From NCBI RefSeq assembly GCF_019430885.1, contig NZ_JAHYBZ010000007.1, positions 186,001-250,000 on the forward strand: a DNA stretch of 64,000 bases, written 5' to 3'. The DNA is from Roseomonas alba. GTDB lineage: Bacteria > Pseudomonadota > Alphaproteobacteria > Acetobacterales > Acetobacteraceae. Position numbers and translations under genes: made by a program. The notes under the pieces were generated by a model. It searched no databases, was not told where the DNA came from, and saw nothing but the letters and a program-made list of their open reading frames with translations. Shown piece by piece: positions 26,972 through 35,898 of this stretch. The number at the start of each line of letters is the position of its first letter. Positions within the stretch are counted from its first letter, which is position 1.

Positions 26972-28078
26972 ATGACCCAGACCGCGATCCCCTGCACCCT
27001 GATGCGCGGCGGCACCAGCCGCGGCCCCTACTTCCTGGCTTCCGACCTGCCTGATACGCGGGACGGCATCGCGCAGGTGCTGCTTGCCGCGATGGGGTCG
27101 CCCGATGCGCGGCAGATCGACGGGCTGGGGGGTGCGACGACGCTGACGAGTAAGGTCTGCATCGTGTCCCCGGCCGCCAAGGGCGAGAAGCAGCAGGTCG
27201 ATTACCTTTTCGCGCAGGTCTCGGTGGACAAGGCCTTCGTCGATTTCGGGCCCACCTGCGGCAACATGCTGGCGGGGATCGGACCCTTCGCGATCGAGAA
27301 AGGCCTGGTGCCGGCGCATGCGGGCGAGACCTCCGTGCTGATCCGCGCGGTGAACACCGGCGCGCTGATCGAGGCGGTGGTGCAGACCCCGGGCGGGCGC
27401 GTGACCTATGACGGCGACACGGCGATCGCCGGCGTGCCGGGCACGGCCGCGCCCATCGTGCTGAACTTCGCCGATGCGGTCGGTGGAGCGACGGGCAGCC
27501 TGATGCCGACCGGGAATGCCAAGGATGCGATCGAGGGGGTGGAGGTCACCTGCCTCGATGTCTGCATGCCGGTGGTGATCGCGCGCGCGGCGGATCTCGG
27601 CAAGACGGCGCGGGAGAGTGCGAAGGAACTCGACGCCGATCGCGACTTCATGGCGCGGATCGAGCGCATCCGCCGCGCGGCGTCGCTCGCGATGGGCATG
27701 GGCGATGCCGAGGGCAAGGTGATGCCGAAATTCGCCATGGTCGCCGAGCCGGCGGGCGGGTCGGGGATCGCGGCGCGCTACTTCACGCCCCTGGCGTGCC
27801 ATGAGGCGATGGCCGTGACGGGCGGCATCTGCATCGCCACTGCCTGCATGCTGCCGGGGACAGTGGCGGACGGCCTGGCACGCATCGGGCCGAACGAGCG
27901 CGAGACCATCGTGCTGGAACATCCGACCGGCCAGATGGAGGCGGTGATCAGCACGAAGCGCCTGGGCAATGACGGCGTCGAGGTGCTGGGCGGCGGCACG
28001 CTGCGCACCGCGCGCAAGCTGATGGCCGGCGAGGTCTATATCCCCGCCCGAATCTGGGGCGGCCGGCCTACCGCCTGA
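26972..28078 (+). CDS. PrpF/GalD-type isomerase (4-oxalomesaconate tautomerase family)
   Basis: 368 residues from the ATG at 26972 (an ATG three codons upstream is also possible). Landmarks are IPCTLMRGGTSRGPYF at the N-terminus, DGLGGATTLTSKVCIV, DFGPTCGNMLAGIGPFAIE and EHPTGQMEA. The family catalyses isomerisation or tautomerisation of dicarboxylates: GalD acts on 4-oxalomesaconate in gallate breakdown, PrpF on methylaconitate in propionate use. No neighbouring gallate or methylcitrate gene helps decide. The 3' end overlaps the convergent crcB by 11 bp. Confidence 0.85.
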   Translation: MTQTAIPCTLMRGGTSRGPYFLASDLPDTRDGIAQVLLAAMGSPDARQIDGLGGATTLTSKVCIVSPAAKGEKQQVDYLFAQVSVDKAFVDFGPTCGNMLAGIGPFAIEKGLVPAHAGETSVLIRAVNTGALIEAVVQTPGGRVTYDGDTAIAGVPGTAAPIVLNFADAVGGATGSLMPTGNAKDAIEGVEVTCLDVCMPVVIARAADLGKTARESAKELDADRDFMARIERIRRAASLAMGMGDAEGKVMPKFAMVAEPAGGSGIAARYFTPLACHEAMAVTGGICIATACMLPGTVADGLARIGPNERETIVLEHPTGQMEAVISTKRLGNDGVEVLGGGTLRTARKLMAGEVYIPARIWGGRPTA

Positions 28079-28436
28079 ACAGCCAGAAGCCGGCGAGGCA
28101 GAGCGCGCCCCCGAGCATGATGGAGACCGCGACATAGGCGATGGAGAGCGCCGGCGCGCGGTCCCACAGTATCGTCGCTTCGAGCGAGAAGGCCGAGAAG
28201 GTGGTGAAGCCGCCGAGCAGGCCGGTCACCAGCAGCAGCCGCGCGCCGCCCTCGACATCGGCACCCGCCAGCGCGCCGATCGCGAAGCTGCCGATCGCGT
28301 TCACCGTCAGCGTGCCCCAGGGGAAGGCTGCGCCAAGCCATTCGAGCGCCAGCACTGACGTCAGATAGCGCAGGACCGATCCCGCCGCACCGCCGAGGGC
28401 GACGAGCGTGACTGAGATCAGGCTGACAGCGGCCAT
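28068..28436 (-). CDS. crcB: Fluoride exporter CrcB/Fluc
   Basis: 122 residues with four membrane segments. Family motifs are GGAAGSVLRYL near residue 15, WGTLTVNAIGSFAIG near 42, the GGFTTFSAFSLE fluoride-channel signature near 76, and a last helix MLGGALCLAGFWLF. CrcB forms dual-topology dimeric channels that let fluoride out of the cytoplasm. The ATG at 28436 starts exactly at the first helix. No fluoride riboswitch consensus was recognised in the leader. It is convergent with the prpF-like gene. Confidence 0.93.
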   Translation of the reverse strand: MAAVSLISVTLVALGGAAGSVLRYLTSVLALEWLGAAFPWGTLTVNAIGSFAIGALAGADVEGGARLLLVTGLLGGFTTFSAFSLEATILWDRAPALSIAYVAVSIMLGGALCLAGFWLFRR

Positions 28437-28722
28437 GAATGGCGGACTCCACGCGACGCCATGAAATATTGCACAGCGAGAGACATCATGACACGGCACC
28501 CGATTGTGCCGGTCGTTTCGCCGGATTAGCGTCGCGATCACGTGATCAGGGATGGCGCTTCGGCTGAAGGCCGTCGGGAAAGCCCGGACAGACCGTCGCA
28601 ACGACGCATGCGGCCCGACCCGGCATGCGCTGCGGCCGCCTGCCGTTTCCTTCCTGCGGACTATCGGCGCGTGGCCAGCCATTCCCGCTCAGCGCGAGGC
28701 AACGTCATCTGGAGGATGAACC
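28437..28722. other. Divergent intergenic region with two inverted repeats
   Basis: No gene seen. GATCACGTGATC (28536-28547) is a perfect 12-bp palindrome and CGGCAC/GTGCCG (28494-28499, 28506-28511) a small hairpin. Both lie between crcB and the C58-like gene, so they may be regulatory sites for either. The right end holds the GGAGGA ribosome site of the next gene. Confidence 0.5.
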
Positions 28723-29382
28723 ATGAAGGTCGACGGCTACGAGAAGACCTGGTCGCTGGACCAGGGACAGTTTCTCGGGAATGACCAGTTGTTCCAGGCG
28801 CTCTACAACGCGCCCTTGTCGGACGGTAAGCGCAACGGCATCTGCACCGGCCTCTCGATGATCTGGGTTGCGCGGCGGATGATGTTCCACAACGAGACCG
28901 CCGACCAGCGCATGAGGGCGATCTACACCAACGCCGCCTTCATCTGGGGCGGCAAGTCGCAGGACATCCACGTCGCCTCGGGCACGAATGACGGCGACAG
29001 CTACACCGCGATGACCCAGATGTATGGGGAGGCCCTGAAGGCCTATTCCCTGCGGGTGGGATCGAACTGCAAGGGCGTGTTCAGCAGCGACTTCAGGAAG
29101 CTCGCCGACACGGCGACCGACGTCGCGGACCCGCCCGGCACCTATGCGCTCTGGAGCATCGGCCTGTCGACCAGCACCGGCGATGCCGGGCACATGGTCG
29201 CAAGCTACTCCTCCCACGGCTCGGTTCTGGGCGGCAAGCACTTCTACTTCTTCGACCCCAACATGGGCGAATACCGGATCAGCGCGAAGGATTCCTTCGA
29301 CTTCACCTGGAACATGTTCGAGGCCTACGCTGGCGAGTTCCTTGGCGTGAACTACGTCGACGTGTTCGAAGTAGTTCGCTGA
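28723..29382 (+). CDS. YopT/AvrPphB-type (peptidase C58-like) cysteine protease candidate
   Basis: 219 residues, ribosome site GGAGGA, no signal peptide or membrane helix. Three segments sit in the order and context of the C58 catalytic triad: GICTGLSMIWVARR (Cys41), GDAGHMVASYSSHG (His157) and HFYFFDPNMGEYRI (Asp178). YopT-like proteins have the same Cys in a G-x-C-x-x-L/S-x-x-W context, a His in a short strand and F-F-D-P-N-x-G-E. Known members are type III effectors or domains of large toxins that clip host proteins. No secretion genes lie nearby, so the role here is open. Followed by a strong terminator. Confidence 0.6.
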   Translation: MKVDGYEKTWSLDQGQFLGNDQLFQALYNAPLSDGKRNGICTGLSMIWVARRMMFHNETADQRMRAIYTNAAFIWGGKSQDIHVASGTNDGDSYTAMTQMYGEALKAYSLRVGSNCKGVFSSDFRKLADTATDVADPPGTYALWSIGLSTSTGDAGHMVASYSSHGSVLGGKHFYFFDPNMGEYRISAKDSFDFTWNMFEAYAGEFLGVNYVDVFEVVR

Positions 29383-29391
29383 CCCGTTCGT

Positions 29392-29421
29392 CGGGCGATG
29401 CGCTGGGTGGCGCGTCGCCCG
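29392..29421. terminator. Bidirectional hairpin between convergent genes
   Basis: CGGGCGATGCGC (29392-29403) pairs with GCGCGTCGCCCG (29410-29421), a 12-bp stem with one G-U pair and a 6-nt loop. It lies between the C58-like gene and the stop of rarA at 29436. Confidence 0.7.
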
Positions 29422-29435
29422 TATTGACGCTTGTC

Positions 29436-30788
29436 TCAGCCGCGCCTGCGCTTGCGTCGCACCGTCTCCCAATGCGCCATGCGTTCGGCGATCGCGGCCT
29501 CGGCGCCGCGATCGGTCGGGCGGTAGAAGGATTGGCGCTGCATCTCCTCGGGAAAGTAGTCCTGGCCTGAGAAGGCTTCCTCCGCCTGGTGGTCGTATTC
29601 GTAGCCGGCGCTGTAGCCGAGTTCCTTCATCAGCTTGGTCGGCGCGTTGAGGATGTGCTTGGGCGGCATCAGGCTGCCGGTCTCCCGCGCCGCGCGCATC
29701 GCCGCACCGAAGGCGCTGTAGACCGCGTTCGACTTCGGCGCGGTGGCGAGGTGCACGACAAGCTGCGCCAGTGCGAGTTCGCCCTCGGGCGAGCCCATGC
29801 GTTCGTAGGTCTCCCAGGCCGCGATGGCGAACGGCAGCAGGCGGGGATCGGCCATGCCGATATCCTCGGCGGCGAAGCGCGTCAGACGCCGGGCGATGTA
29901 GCGCGGATCCTCGCCGCCCACGAGCATGCGCGCGAACCAGTAGAGCGCCGCATCGGGGTCCGACCCGCGCATCGACTTATGCAGGGCGGAGATGAGGTTG
30001 TAGTGCTCCTCACGATCCTTGTCGTAGAGCGCGGCACGCTTCGCCAGCAGCGTGGACAGCGCGGCGGTGTCGAGTGGCTTCGTGCGCGCCGGCAGGGCGA
30101 AGAGCTGTTCCGCCATGTTGAGCAGGTAGCGACCATCGCCATCGGCCATGGCGCGCAGCGTCGCGCGCGCGGCGTCGTCCAGCGGCAGGCTGCGTTCGGT
30201 CAGCGCCTCGGCGCGTTCGAGCAGCAGTTCCAGCGCGGCATCGTCCAGGCGCTTCAGCACCATCACCTGGCAGCGCGACAGCAGCGCGCCGTTCAGCGCG
30301 AAGGACGGGTTCTCAGTGGTCGCACCCACCAGGGTGACAGTGCCGTCCTCGACCACCGGCAGGAAGCCGTCCTGCTGGGCGCGGTTGAAGCGATGGATCT
30401 CATCCACGAAGAGCAGCGTGCCCTGGCCGTTGGATTTGCGCGCGCGAGCCTCGTCGAAGGCGCGCTTCAGATCCGCGACGCCGGAGAAGACGGCCGACAG
30501 CGCGGTGAAGCGCAGCCCCGCCGCCTCAGCCAGCAGGCGGGCGATGGTCGTCTTGCCCACCCCCGGCGGGCCCCAGAGGATCAGCGAGGCGAGCGACCCG
30601 CGCGCCAGCATGCGCGCGATCGCGCCCTCCTCGCCGAGCAGGTGGTCCTGGCCGACGACCTCGGCCAGGGTCCGCGGGCGCAGGCGGTCGGCGAGCGGGC
30701 GCGCTGCGGCTTCGCCCCGCGCGGCATCGCCTGGCGTGGCAACAGGTTCGGCCCCGAACAGGTCGGGCAGTGGAGGGCGGGGTGCCAT
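29436..30788 (-). CDS. rarA: Replication-associated recombination protein A (RarA/MgsA)
   Basis: 450 residues from the ATG at 30788 (MAPRPPLPDLFG); the longer in-frame start lacks homologous character. It is an AAA+ ATPase: Walker A GPPGVGKTTIA, Walker B LLFVDEIHRFN, sensor 1 VGATTENPSFALN, Arg finger LLSRCQVMVL. The C-terminal MgsA oligomerisation region includes LISALHKSMRGSDPDAALYW and LMKELGYSAGYEYDH. RarA acts at stalled forks with SSB and RecA-linked repair in the cytoplasm. Length is typical. A hairpin separates it from the upstream RTX gene. Confidence 0.95.
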   Translation of the reverse strand: MAPRPPLPDLFGAEPVATPGDAARGEAAARPLADRLRPRTLAEVVGQDHLLGEEGAIARMLARGSLASLILWGPPGVGKTTIARLLAEAAGLRFTALSAVFSGVADLKRAFDEARARKSNGQGTLLFVDEIHRFNRAQQDGFLPVVEDGTVTLVGATTENPSFALNGALLSRCQVMVLKRLDDAALELLLERAEALTERSLPLDDAARATLRAMADGDGRYLLNMAEQLFALPARTKPLDTAALSTLLAKRAALYDKDREEHYNLISALHKSMRGSDPDAALYWFARMLVGGEDPRYIARRLTRFAAEDIGMADPRLLPFAIAAWETYERMGSPEGELALAQLVVHLATAPKSNAVYSAFGAAMRAARETGSLMPPKHILNAPTKLMKELGYSAGYEYDHQAEEAFSGQDYFPEEMQRQSFYRPTDRGAEAAIAERMAHWETVRRKRRRG

Positions 30789-30833
30789 GGGCCCATCATA
30801 GGCCGACGCCGTCCCGAGCCCCAGCCCGGCCAC

Positions 30834-30859
30834 GGAAACGCGCGGAAGGGCGCGTTTCC
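30834..30859 (-). terminator. Hairpin after the RTX gene
   Basis: GGAAACGCGC (30834-30843) and GCGCGTTTCC (30850-30859) form a perfect 10-bp stem with a 6-nt loop, just downstream of the RTX stop at 30870 and upstream of the rarA start. Confidence 0.7.
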
Positions 30860-30869
30860 GGACGGGCTG

Positions 30870-32441
30870 TCACAGTGCGAAGTCGCTGGCCGCCAGTGTG
30901 CCGGTGAAGCCTTCCAGGGTGAATTGCGCATCGAAGGCGAGCGCGGCATTCACATTGACCTGCACCACCGTGTTGCCGCCGACCAGCTGGGCGCGGACCT
31001 GCCCCGCCCCCGTGAAGGCGGCACTGCCGATGAAGGTGAAATCCTCGTAGGCCGGGGTGGCCGTGTTGGCGTCGATGGTCGCGAGATCGAGGATGTCCTG
31101 GCCCTTCACGAAGCCCACGACGCGGTCGCCGGTCATGTCGGTGATTGCATCCCATTCATAGCGGTCATTGCCGTTGCCGCCGACGAGACTGTCGGCGCCG
31201 GCGCCGCCCAGCAGGCGGTCATTGCCCTCGCCGCCAAGCAACGTGTCGTTGCCGGCGAAGCCGAACATCAGGTCATTGCCGTTGAGGCCGCTCAGCGTGT
31301 TGCCGAGGGCATTGCCGTCCAGGCGATTGCTCAGGAAGTTGCCTTGAGCATTGACCGCGACGCCGCCGGACAGGCTCAGGCGTTCGACATAGACGGAGTC
31401 GCTCAGCGCATAGGATACGGTCGAGACGATGCGATCGTAGCCGCTGACATTGTGGTAGCCGGACTCCCAGACCGCGTCGCCGGCATTGTCGACATAGTAG
31501 ATGTCGTTGTCCTGACCACCATCCATCGTGTCCGCGCCGGCGCGGCCGTTGAGGATGTCGCGCCCATCGCGCCCGACCAGCATATCGCCCGACGCGCTGC
31601 CCAGCAGCGTGTCGTTCCAACGGCTGCCATAGACCTGTTCGACGTTGAGGATGATGTCACCGCCGTCATAGTCGCTGACATATTGGAGGGTGGTCCTGGC
31701 CAGGTCGACCTTCACCGCATCGGTGCTGTCGCGGAATTCGATCGCATCCGTGGTGCCGCCACCGCCATCGAAGGTGTCCGATCCCCGGTTGCCGCGAAAG
31801 GAATCCCGCCCATCGCCGCCGAGATGGAGGTCATTGCCGTCGCCCCCATGCATGAAGGCATAGGTCGTCCCCGGGCTTGCCAGCAGCGTGTCGTCGCCAT
31901 CCTGGCCGAACATCTCATGGAAGAAGCCGCCACCCGAGGTGATCAGGTCATCCTGCGCGGTGCCGATCAGGATTTCCGCGTGGTTCCCCTGGTCGATGCC
32001 CGTGCCGCCGGGGGTGAAATAGAGGCGCGAAAGGGTGACATCCGTGCCGTAGCTGGCGTTGCTCGTGGTGAAATCGCCCTCGATGTAGGAGATCGCGCTA
32101 CCGCGGAAATGGTTCACCAACCGGACGCCGGAGGAGGGGTCGCCGCGATAGTCCGCATCCTCGACGAACCAGACAACCAGGTCGGTGTCGTTGGATACGG
32201 ACCAGTTGTAGCCATGGGCGTAGCCTTCGACCCGCAGCACGTCGCCGGCGCCGCCATCGACGATGGCGTCGAAGCCACTGCCCGGCGAATAGACGAAGGT
32301 ATCTGCACCGAGGCCGCCGATCAGGATGTCGTCGCCGGCCAGCCCGTTGATCCGGTCGTTGCCGGCGTTGCCGTAGATGACATCGGCCGCGGCGGTACCA
32401 TTCAGGATGTTCGCAGCCGCCGTACCCAGGATGTAGGCCAT
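30870..32441 (-). CDS. RTX (hemolysin-type calcium-binding) repeat protein
   Basis: 523 residues with no N-terminal signal peptide. Blocks of Gly-Asp-rich nonapeptides (GGxGxDxL type) occur near residues 12-50 (YGNAGNDRINGLAGDDILIG), 180-225, 285-310 and 375-415 (GFAGNDTLLGGEGNDRLLGG). These form calcium-binding beta-rolls after secretion by a type I system that reads a C-terminal signal; the last ~90 residues are repeat-free and end in SDFAL. No enzymatic domain is evident between the blocks and no type I transporter gene is adjacent. Likely an extracellular or surface protein. Confidence 0.85.
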   Translation of the reverse strand: MAYILGTAAANILNGTAAADVIYGNAGNDRINGLAGDDILIGGLGADTFVYSPGSGFDAIVDGGAGDVLRVEGYAHGYNWSVSNDTDLVVWFVEDADYRGDPSSGVRLVNHFRGSAISYIEGDFTTSNASYGTDVTLSRLYFTPGGTGIDQGNHAEILIGTAQDDLITSGGGFFHEMFGQDGDDTLLASPGTTYAFMHGGDGNDLHLGGDGRDSFRGNRGSDTFDGGGGTTDAIEFRDSTDAVKVDLARTTLQYVSDYDGGDIILNVEQVYGSRWNDTLLGSASGDMLVGRDGRDILNGRAGADTMDGGQDNDIYYVDNAGDAVWESGYHNVSGYDRIVSTVSYALSDSVYVERLSLSGGVAVNAQGNFLSNRLDGNALGNTLSGLNGNDLMFGFAGNDTLLGGEGNDRLLGGAGADSLVGGNGNDRYEWDAITDMTGDRVVGFVKGQDILDLATIDANTATPAYEDFTFIGSAAFTGAGQVRAQLVGGNTVVQVNVNAALAFDAQFTLEGFTGTLAASDFAL

Positions 32442-32734
32442 GGACGCTTTCCTTCGACAGGGCTGCGACGGCGGTGTCGTCCGGGCGCGACGCTAGCCTT
32501 CATTGTTGACATGCCGCCCCCGCGGATCGCGCACCGGTCCGGAGGTCTGTGCGGGCGCGGGCGCATCACGATCCAGGGAGGCCCGGATTCCGTACCCGCC
32601 CGGACCGCCCCGCCGCATCCACAACCCTGATGATGGGCGAGGAAATTCCTCGCCCACGGGTCGCGATTCGGGGCGGCGAGGGTGTCATCTCACTGTCGCT
32701 TGACGCGAACCCGGTCCGGCGCGACGGGGGCGCC

Positions 32735-33685
32735 ATGCTCCGCCGCGCCCTGCTTGCCCTGCCCTTCGCCACGCCGGCCCTGGCCCAGACACATGACCGG
32801 CCGGTCCGGTTGGTCATAGCCTTCCCGCCGGGCGGATCGACCGACATCCTCGGGCGGCTGATCGCGCCGCGCATGTCGGAGGTGCTGAGCAGCACCGTGA
32901 CACCGGAGAATCGCTCCGGGGCGTCGGGTGCCGTCGGCGCCGGGTTTGTCGCGCAATCGGCCCCGGACGGGACGACGCTGCTGCTCGATTCCGGCGGGCA
33001 GACGGTGAACCCGTTCCTGATGCGCGGGCTGTCCTTCGACTATGTCCGCGACCTCGCGCCCGTGACCTTGCTCGCGACCCTGCCGCTGATCCTCGTGGTG
33101 CGCGCCGAATTCGGCCCGGCAACCCTGCCCGACCTGCTCGCCGGGCTGCGCGCGGATCCGGCGCAGGCGCGCTACGGCAGCGTCGGGGTCGGGGCGCGCA
33201 CGCATCTCGCCATGGCGCAATTGCTGCGGCGAGCCGGCATCCCCGGCGAGCACGTCCCCTATCGCGGCGGGTCTGACCAGATTGCCGGGCTGCTGCGCGG
33301 CGACGTGCCGATGGGCTTCACCTCGGTCGCGCTGGCCGCGCCGCTGATCCGCGACGGGCGGGTGCGACCGGTCGCCGTCTCCCTGGCGCAACGCGCCAGC
33401 CAGTTCCCCGAGGTACCGACCATCGCCGAGCAAGGCTTCGCCGGCTTCGCCATGGGCGATTGGCTCGGCCTGCTGGTCGCCGCCGCGACGCCGGCGCCGG
33501 TCATCGCGCGGCTCGCCGCCGCGGCCGCGAATGCGGTGAACCAGCCGGAACTGGCACCGCGCCTGGCCGCGCTCGGCCTGACGCCGGCGGCCGGCGGCCC
33601 GGCCGCCTTCGCCCGGTTCCTTGCCGAGGAGCGCGGCGTCATGGAAGCGCTGATCCGTGACGAAGGCATTCGGCTCGACAGCTAG
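32735..33685 (+). CDS. Bug/TctC family tricarboxylate-binding protein
   Basis: 316 residues from the ATG at 32735, with a short signal peptide (RRALLALPFATPALAQ). Family segments: VRLVIAFPPGGSTDILGRLI, VTPENRSGASGAVGAGFVA, HVPYRGGSDQIAGLLRGDV and PEVPTIAEQGFAGFAM. It is a periplasmic receptor for an unidentified organic acid. It lies 46 bp upstream of a second family member, so they form a tandem pair, diverged well beyond recent duplication. No TctA/TctB genes are seen. Confidence 0.92.
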   Translation: MLRRALLALPFATPALAQTHDRPVRLVIAFPPGGSTDILGRLIAPRMSEVLSSTVTPENRSGASGAVGAGFVAQSAPDGTTLLLDSGGQTVNPFLMRGLSFDYVRDLAPVTLLATLPLILVVRAEFGPATLPDLLAGLRADPAQARYGSVGVGARTHLAMAQLLRRAGIPGEHVPYRGGSDQIAGLLRGDVPMGFTSVALAAPLIRDGRVRPVAVSLAQRASQFPEVPTIAEQGFAGFAMGDWLGLLVAAATPAPVIARLAAAAANAVNQPELAPRLAALGLTPAAGGPAAFARFLAEERGVMEALIRDEGIRLDS

Positions 33686-33731
33686 CCCCCGGCGGGGCAT
33701 GGAACTCCCGTCAATCGGGAGGATAACCGGA

Positions 33732-34691
33732 ATGTACCGCCGCGCGCTGCTCGCCGCCGCCATCGCCACGCCCGCCATGGCGCAGGCCCCCTGGGCCCCC
33801 ACCCGCCCCATCCGCCTGATCGCGCCCTATCCGCCGGGCGGCGGGGTGGACACGACGTCCCGCCTGCTCGCCGGGCCGATGGGCACCTTCCTGGGGCAAT
33901 CCGTCGTGGTGGAGAACCGCGGCGGCGCCGGCGGGTCGATCGGCGCCCAGGAAGTCGCCCGCAGCGCGCCGGACGGGCAGACCATTATGGTCGATGCACT
34001 GGCTCATACGGTGAACCCGCATGTCATCCGCGGCCTCGGCTTCGATTACGCCACGGCGTTCGCGCCGATCAGCCAGGTCGTGGTGCTGCCGCAGATCCTG
34101 GCGGTGAACCCGCAGCACTGCCCGGCCAAGACGGTGCAGGAGTTCATCACCTGGGCGCGGCCGCGGGCCGGGCAGCTTTCCTATGGTTCCTCGGGCAACG
34201 CCACGGCGGCGCATCTGGCGGCGGCGCTGTTCCTGAACCGCGCGGGCCTCGAGATCACCCATGTCCCCTATCGCGGCGGCACCCCGGCCCTGCAGGATCT
34301 GCTCGGCGGAGCGATCGTCTTCGTCTTCGGCACGGTCTCGTCGACGCTGCAGCTCGTCCGCGACGGGCGCCTGGTGGCACTCGGCGTCACGACGGCGCAG
34401 CGCATCCCGCCACTGCCCGACGTGCCGACCATCGCCGAACAAGGCTTCGAAGGCTATGAACTGAACGAGTGGAACGGGCTCTATGCCCCGGCCGGCACGC
34501 CGGCGCCGGCGGTGCAGCGGCTCTACGAAGCGGCCAAGCACGCGCTGGCGGATGCGACGGTGCGCCAGCGGCTGGACGCCCTCGGCGCCATCCCGGTTGG
34601 GACGGATCCCGACGTCTTCGCGCGCTACGTCGCGGAACAGCGCGCTCTGATGGGCCGCATCGTGCGGGAAGCAAAGATCGAAGTGGGGTGA
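33732..34691 (+). CDS. Bug/TctC family tricarboxylate-binding protein
   Basis: 319 residues from the ATG at 33732. A signal peptide ends ATPAMAQ. Conserved blocks are IRLIAPYPPGGGVDTTSRLLA, VVVENRGGAGGSIGAQEVA, THVPYRGGTPALQDLLGG and VPTIAEQGFEGYELNEW. Together with the preceding gene it forms a two-receptor operon; receptors of this kind can serve shared membrane partners encoded elsewhere. The next gene (34894-35859) is a third, convergent member. Confidence 0.92.
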   Translation: MYRRALLAAAIATPAMAQAPWAPTRPIRLIAPYPPGGGVDTTSRLLAGPMGTFLGQSVVVENRGGAGGSIGAQEVARSAPDGQTIMVDALAHTVNPHVIRGLGFDYATAFAPISQVVVLPQILAVNPQHCPAKTVQEFITWARPRAGQLSYGSSGNATAAHLAAALFLNRAGLEITHVPYRGGTPALQDLLGGAIVFVFGTVSSTLQLVRDGRLVALGVTTAQRIPPLPDVPTIAEQGFEGYELNEWNGLYAPAGTPAPAVQRLYEAAKHALADATVRQRLDALGAIPVGTDPDVFARYVAEQRALMGRIVREAKIEVG

Positions 34692-34893
34692 GGGCACCGA
34701 TCGTGGGGCGCCGCCCTACGGGCCCGAAGATCGGGGACTGGCGACGAAGCAGAGGGGCAAGGCCCGTCCCCATCGCGTCACGAACCTCAGCTTCGATGAT
34801 GGCCCGCGCGTGCGGCAGCCCCGCCCGGAACGCCGATGCCGGCGATCCGGCGTGCACGACGAATGCCCGAACGCCATGGCGCACCGGCGATGG
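34692..34893. other. Gap between convergent TctC genes; possible degraded coding remnant
   Basis: Short GC stems are present (for example CCGATC/GATCGG around 34700-34735) that may end both transcripts. On the minus strand, 34884 downward reads MRHGVRAFVVHAGSPASAFRAG and on to EVRDAMGTGLAP, which is protein-like but matches nothing I recognise and runs into a neighbouring gene. It may be a relic or chance. Confidence 0.3.
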
Positions 34894-35859
34894 TCAGTCG
34901 GTGCGGATCCCCGCCTCGGTGATCACCTTGCGCCAATTGACGGTGTCCTCCGCGAGCAGCGTCCGGACATCCGCCGCGCTGCCGGTCTCGGCGGCCAGGC
35001 CGATCTGCGCCATGCGCGCCTGGTAATCCGGGTCCGCGGTCACCGTCGCGAGCGCCGAGCCCACCTTGTCGATCACCGGATCCGGCGTGCCGGAGGGCGC
35101 GAACAGTGCCATCCACAGCACGGCTTCGAAGCCCGGCAGGGTCTCGGCCACCGTGGGGATGTCCGGCAGATTGGGCAGCCGCTGGCGTGACGAGATGGCC
35201 AGCGCCCGGGTCTTGCCGTCCTGCAGGGACGGCATGGCCTCCACAGGCGACTGGAAGTTGCAGTGGATGCGTCCGGCCTGGAGGTCGAGCAGCCCTTCCA
35301 CCCCGCCACGGTTCGGCACGGCGGTCATCTCGATGCCGGCTCTCTGGCACAGCATCTCCGTCGCCAGATGCACCACGGTGCCGACGACGCCGCCATAGTT
35401 CAGCTTGCCGGGGTTCGCCTTCGCATAGGCGATGAACTCGGCCAGCGTCCGCACGGGCAGGCCGGGATAGACGTGGAAGACGAAGGCGCCGCGATAGACC
35501 ATGCCGACCGGCGCCAGCTCCGCCCGCGGATCACGCGGCGTGAGGCGCGGCTGCAAGGTCGGGTTGATCGCGAGCGAACTGGTGCCGGCCAGCAGCGTGT
35601 ATCCGTCCGGCCGCGCCTGCGCGACATAGGTCGAGGCGATGGAGGTCGCACCCCCGACACGGTTCTCCACCACGACGCGCTGGCCGATCGCCGCGCCGAG
35701 CCGTTCGGCCGTGAGCCGGGTGGCAATGTCGGTCTGCCCGCCGGCGCCATAGGCGTTGACGATGGTAATCGGACGGGAGGGGAAAACGTCCTGCGCAAGG
35801 GCCGGCGCGGCGGCGACCGGGGCGGCGAGCAGGGCGCGGCGGCCAATGATGCGATGCAT
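34894..35859 (-). CDS. Bug/TctC family tricarboxylate-binding protein
   Basis: 321 residues from the ATG at 35859, ribosome site GGAGGAAA. The signal peptide begins RRALLAAPVAAAPALAQ. Family blocks: ITIVNAYGAGGQTDIATRLT, VVVENRVGGATSIASTYVA, LNYGGVVGTVVHLATEML and DIPTVAETLPGFEAV. It is convergent with the receptor pair at 32735-34691. A CCCTCGAGGG palindrome 27 bp upstream of its start may be a regulator site. Confidence 0.92.
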   Translation of the reverse strand: MHRIIGRRALLAAPVAAAPALAQDVFPSRPITIVNAYGAGGQTDIATRLTAERLGAAIGQRVVVENRVGGATSIASTYVAQARPDGYTLLAGTSSLAINPTLQPRLTPRDPRAELAPVGMVYRGAFVFHVYPGLPVRTLAEFIAYAKANPGKLNYGGVVGTVVHLATEMLCQRAGIEMTAVPNRGGVEGLLDLQAGRIHCNFQSPVEAMPSLQDGKTRALAISSRQRLPNLPDIPTVAETLPGFEAVLWMALFAPSGTPDPVIDKVGSALATVTADPDYQARMAQIGLAAETGSAADVRTLLAEDTVNWRKVITEAGIRTD

Positions 35860-35882
35860 GTCCGTTTCCTCCGTGTCGTTCT

Positions 35883-35898
35883 TGACCCTCGAGGGACA
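35883..35898. promoter_or_regulatory. CCCTCGAGGG palindrome upstream of a TctC gene
   Basis: TGACCCTCGAGGGACA: a perfect 10-bp inverted repeat extended by near-symmetric flanks, 24-39 bp upstream of the start codon at 35859. A plausible operator for a dimeric regulator; no regulator gene is adjacent. Confidence 0.4.

Noticed and set aside
28437..28722. Possible fluoride riboswitch before crcB
   Set aside because: The GGNGAUGG-type start and pseudoknot pattern of the crcB motif could not be found on either strand.
29589..32630. A 1,013-codon plus-strand open frame opposite rarA and the RTX gene
   Set aside because: Both opposing genes have clear motifs, and this frame crosses their intergenic terminator without any recognisable domain.
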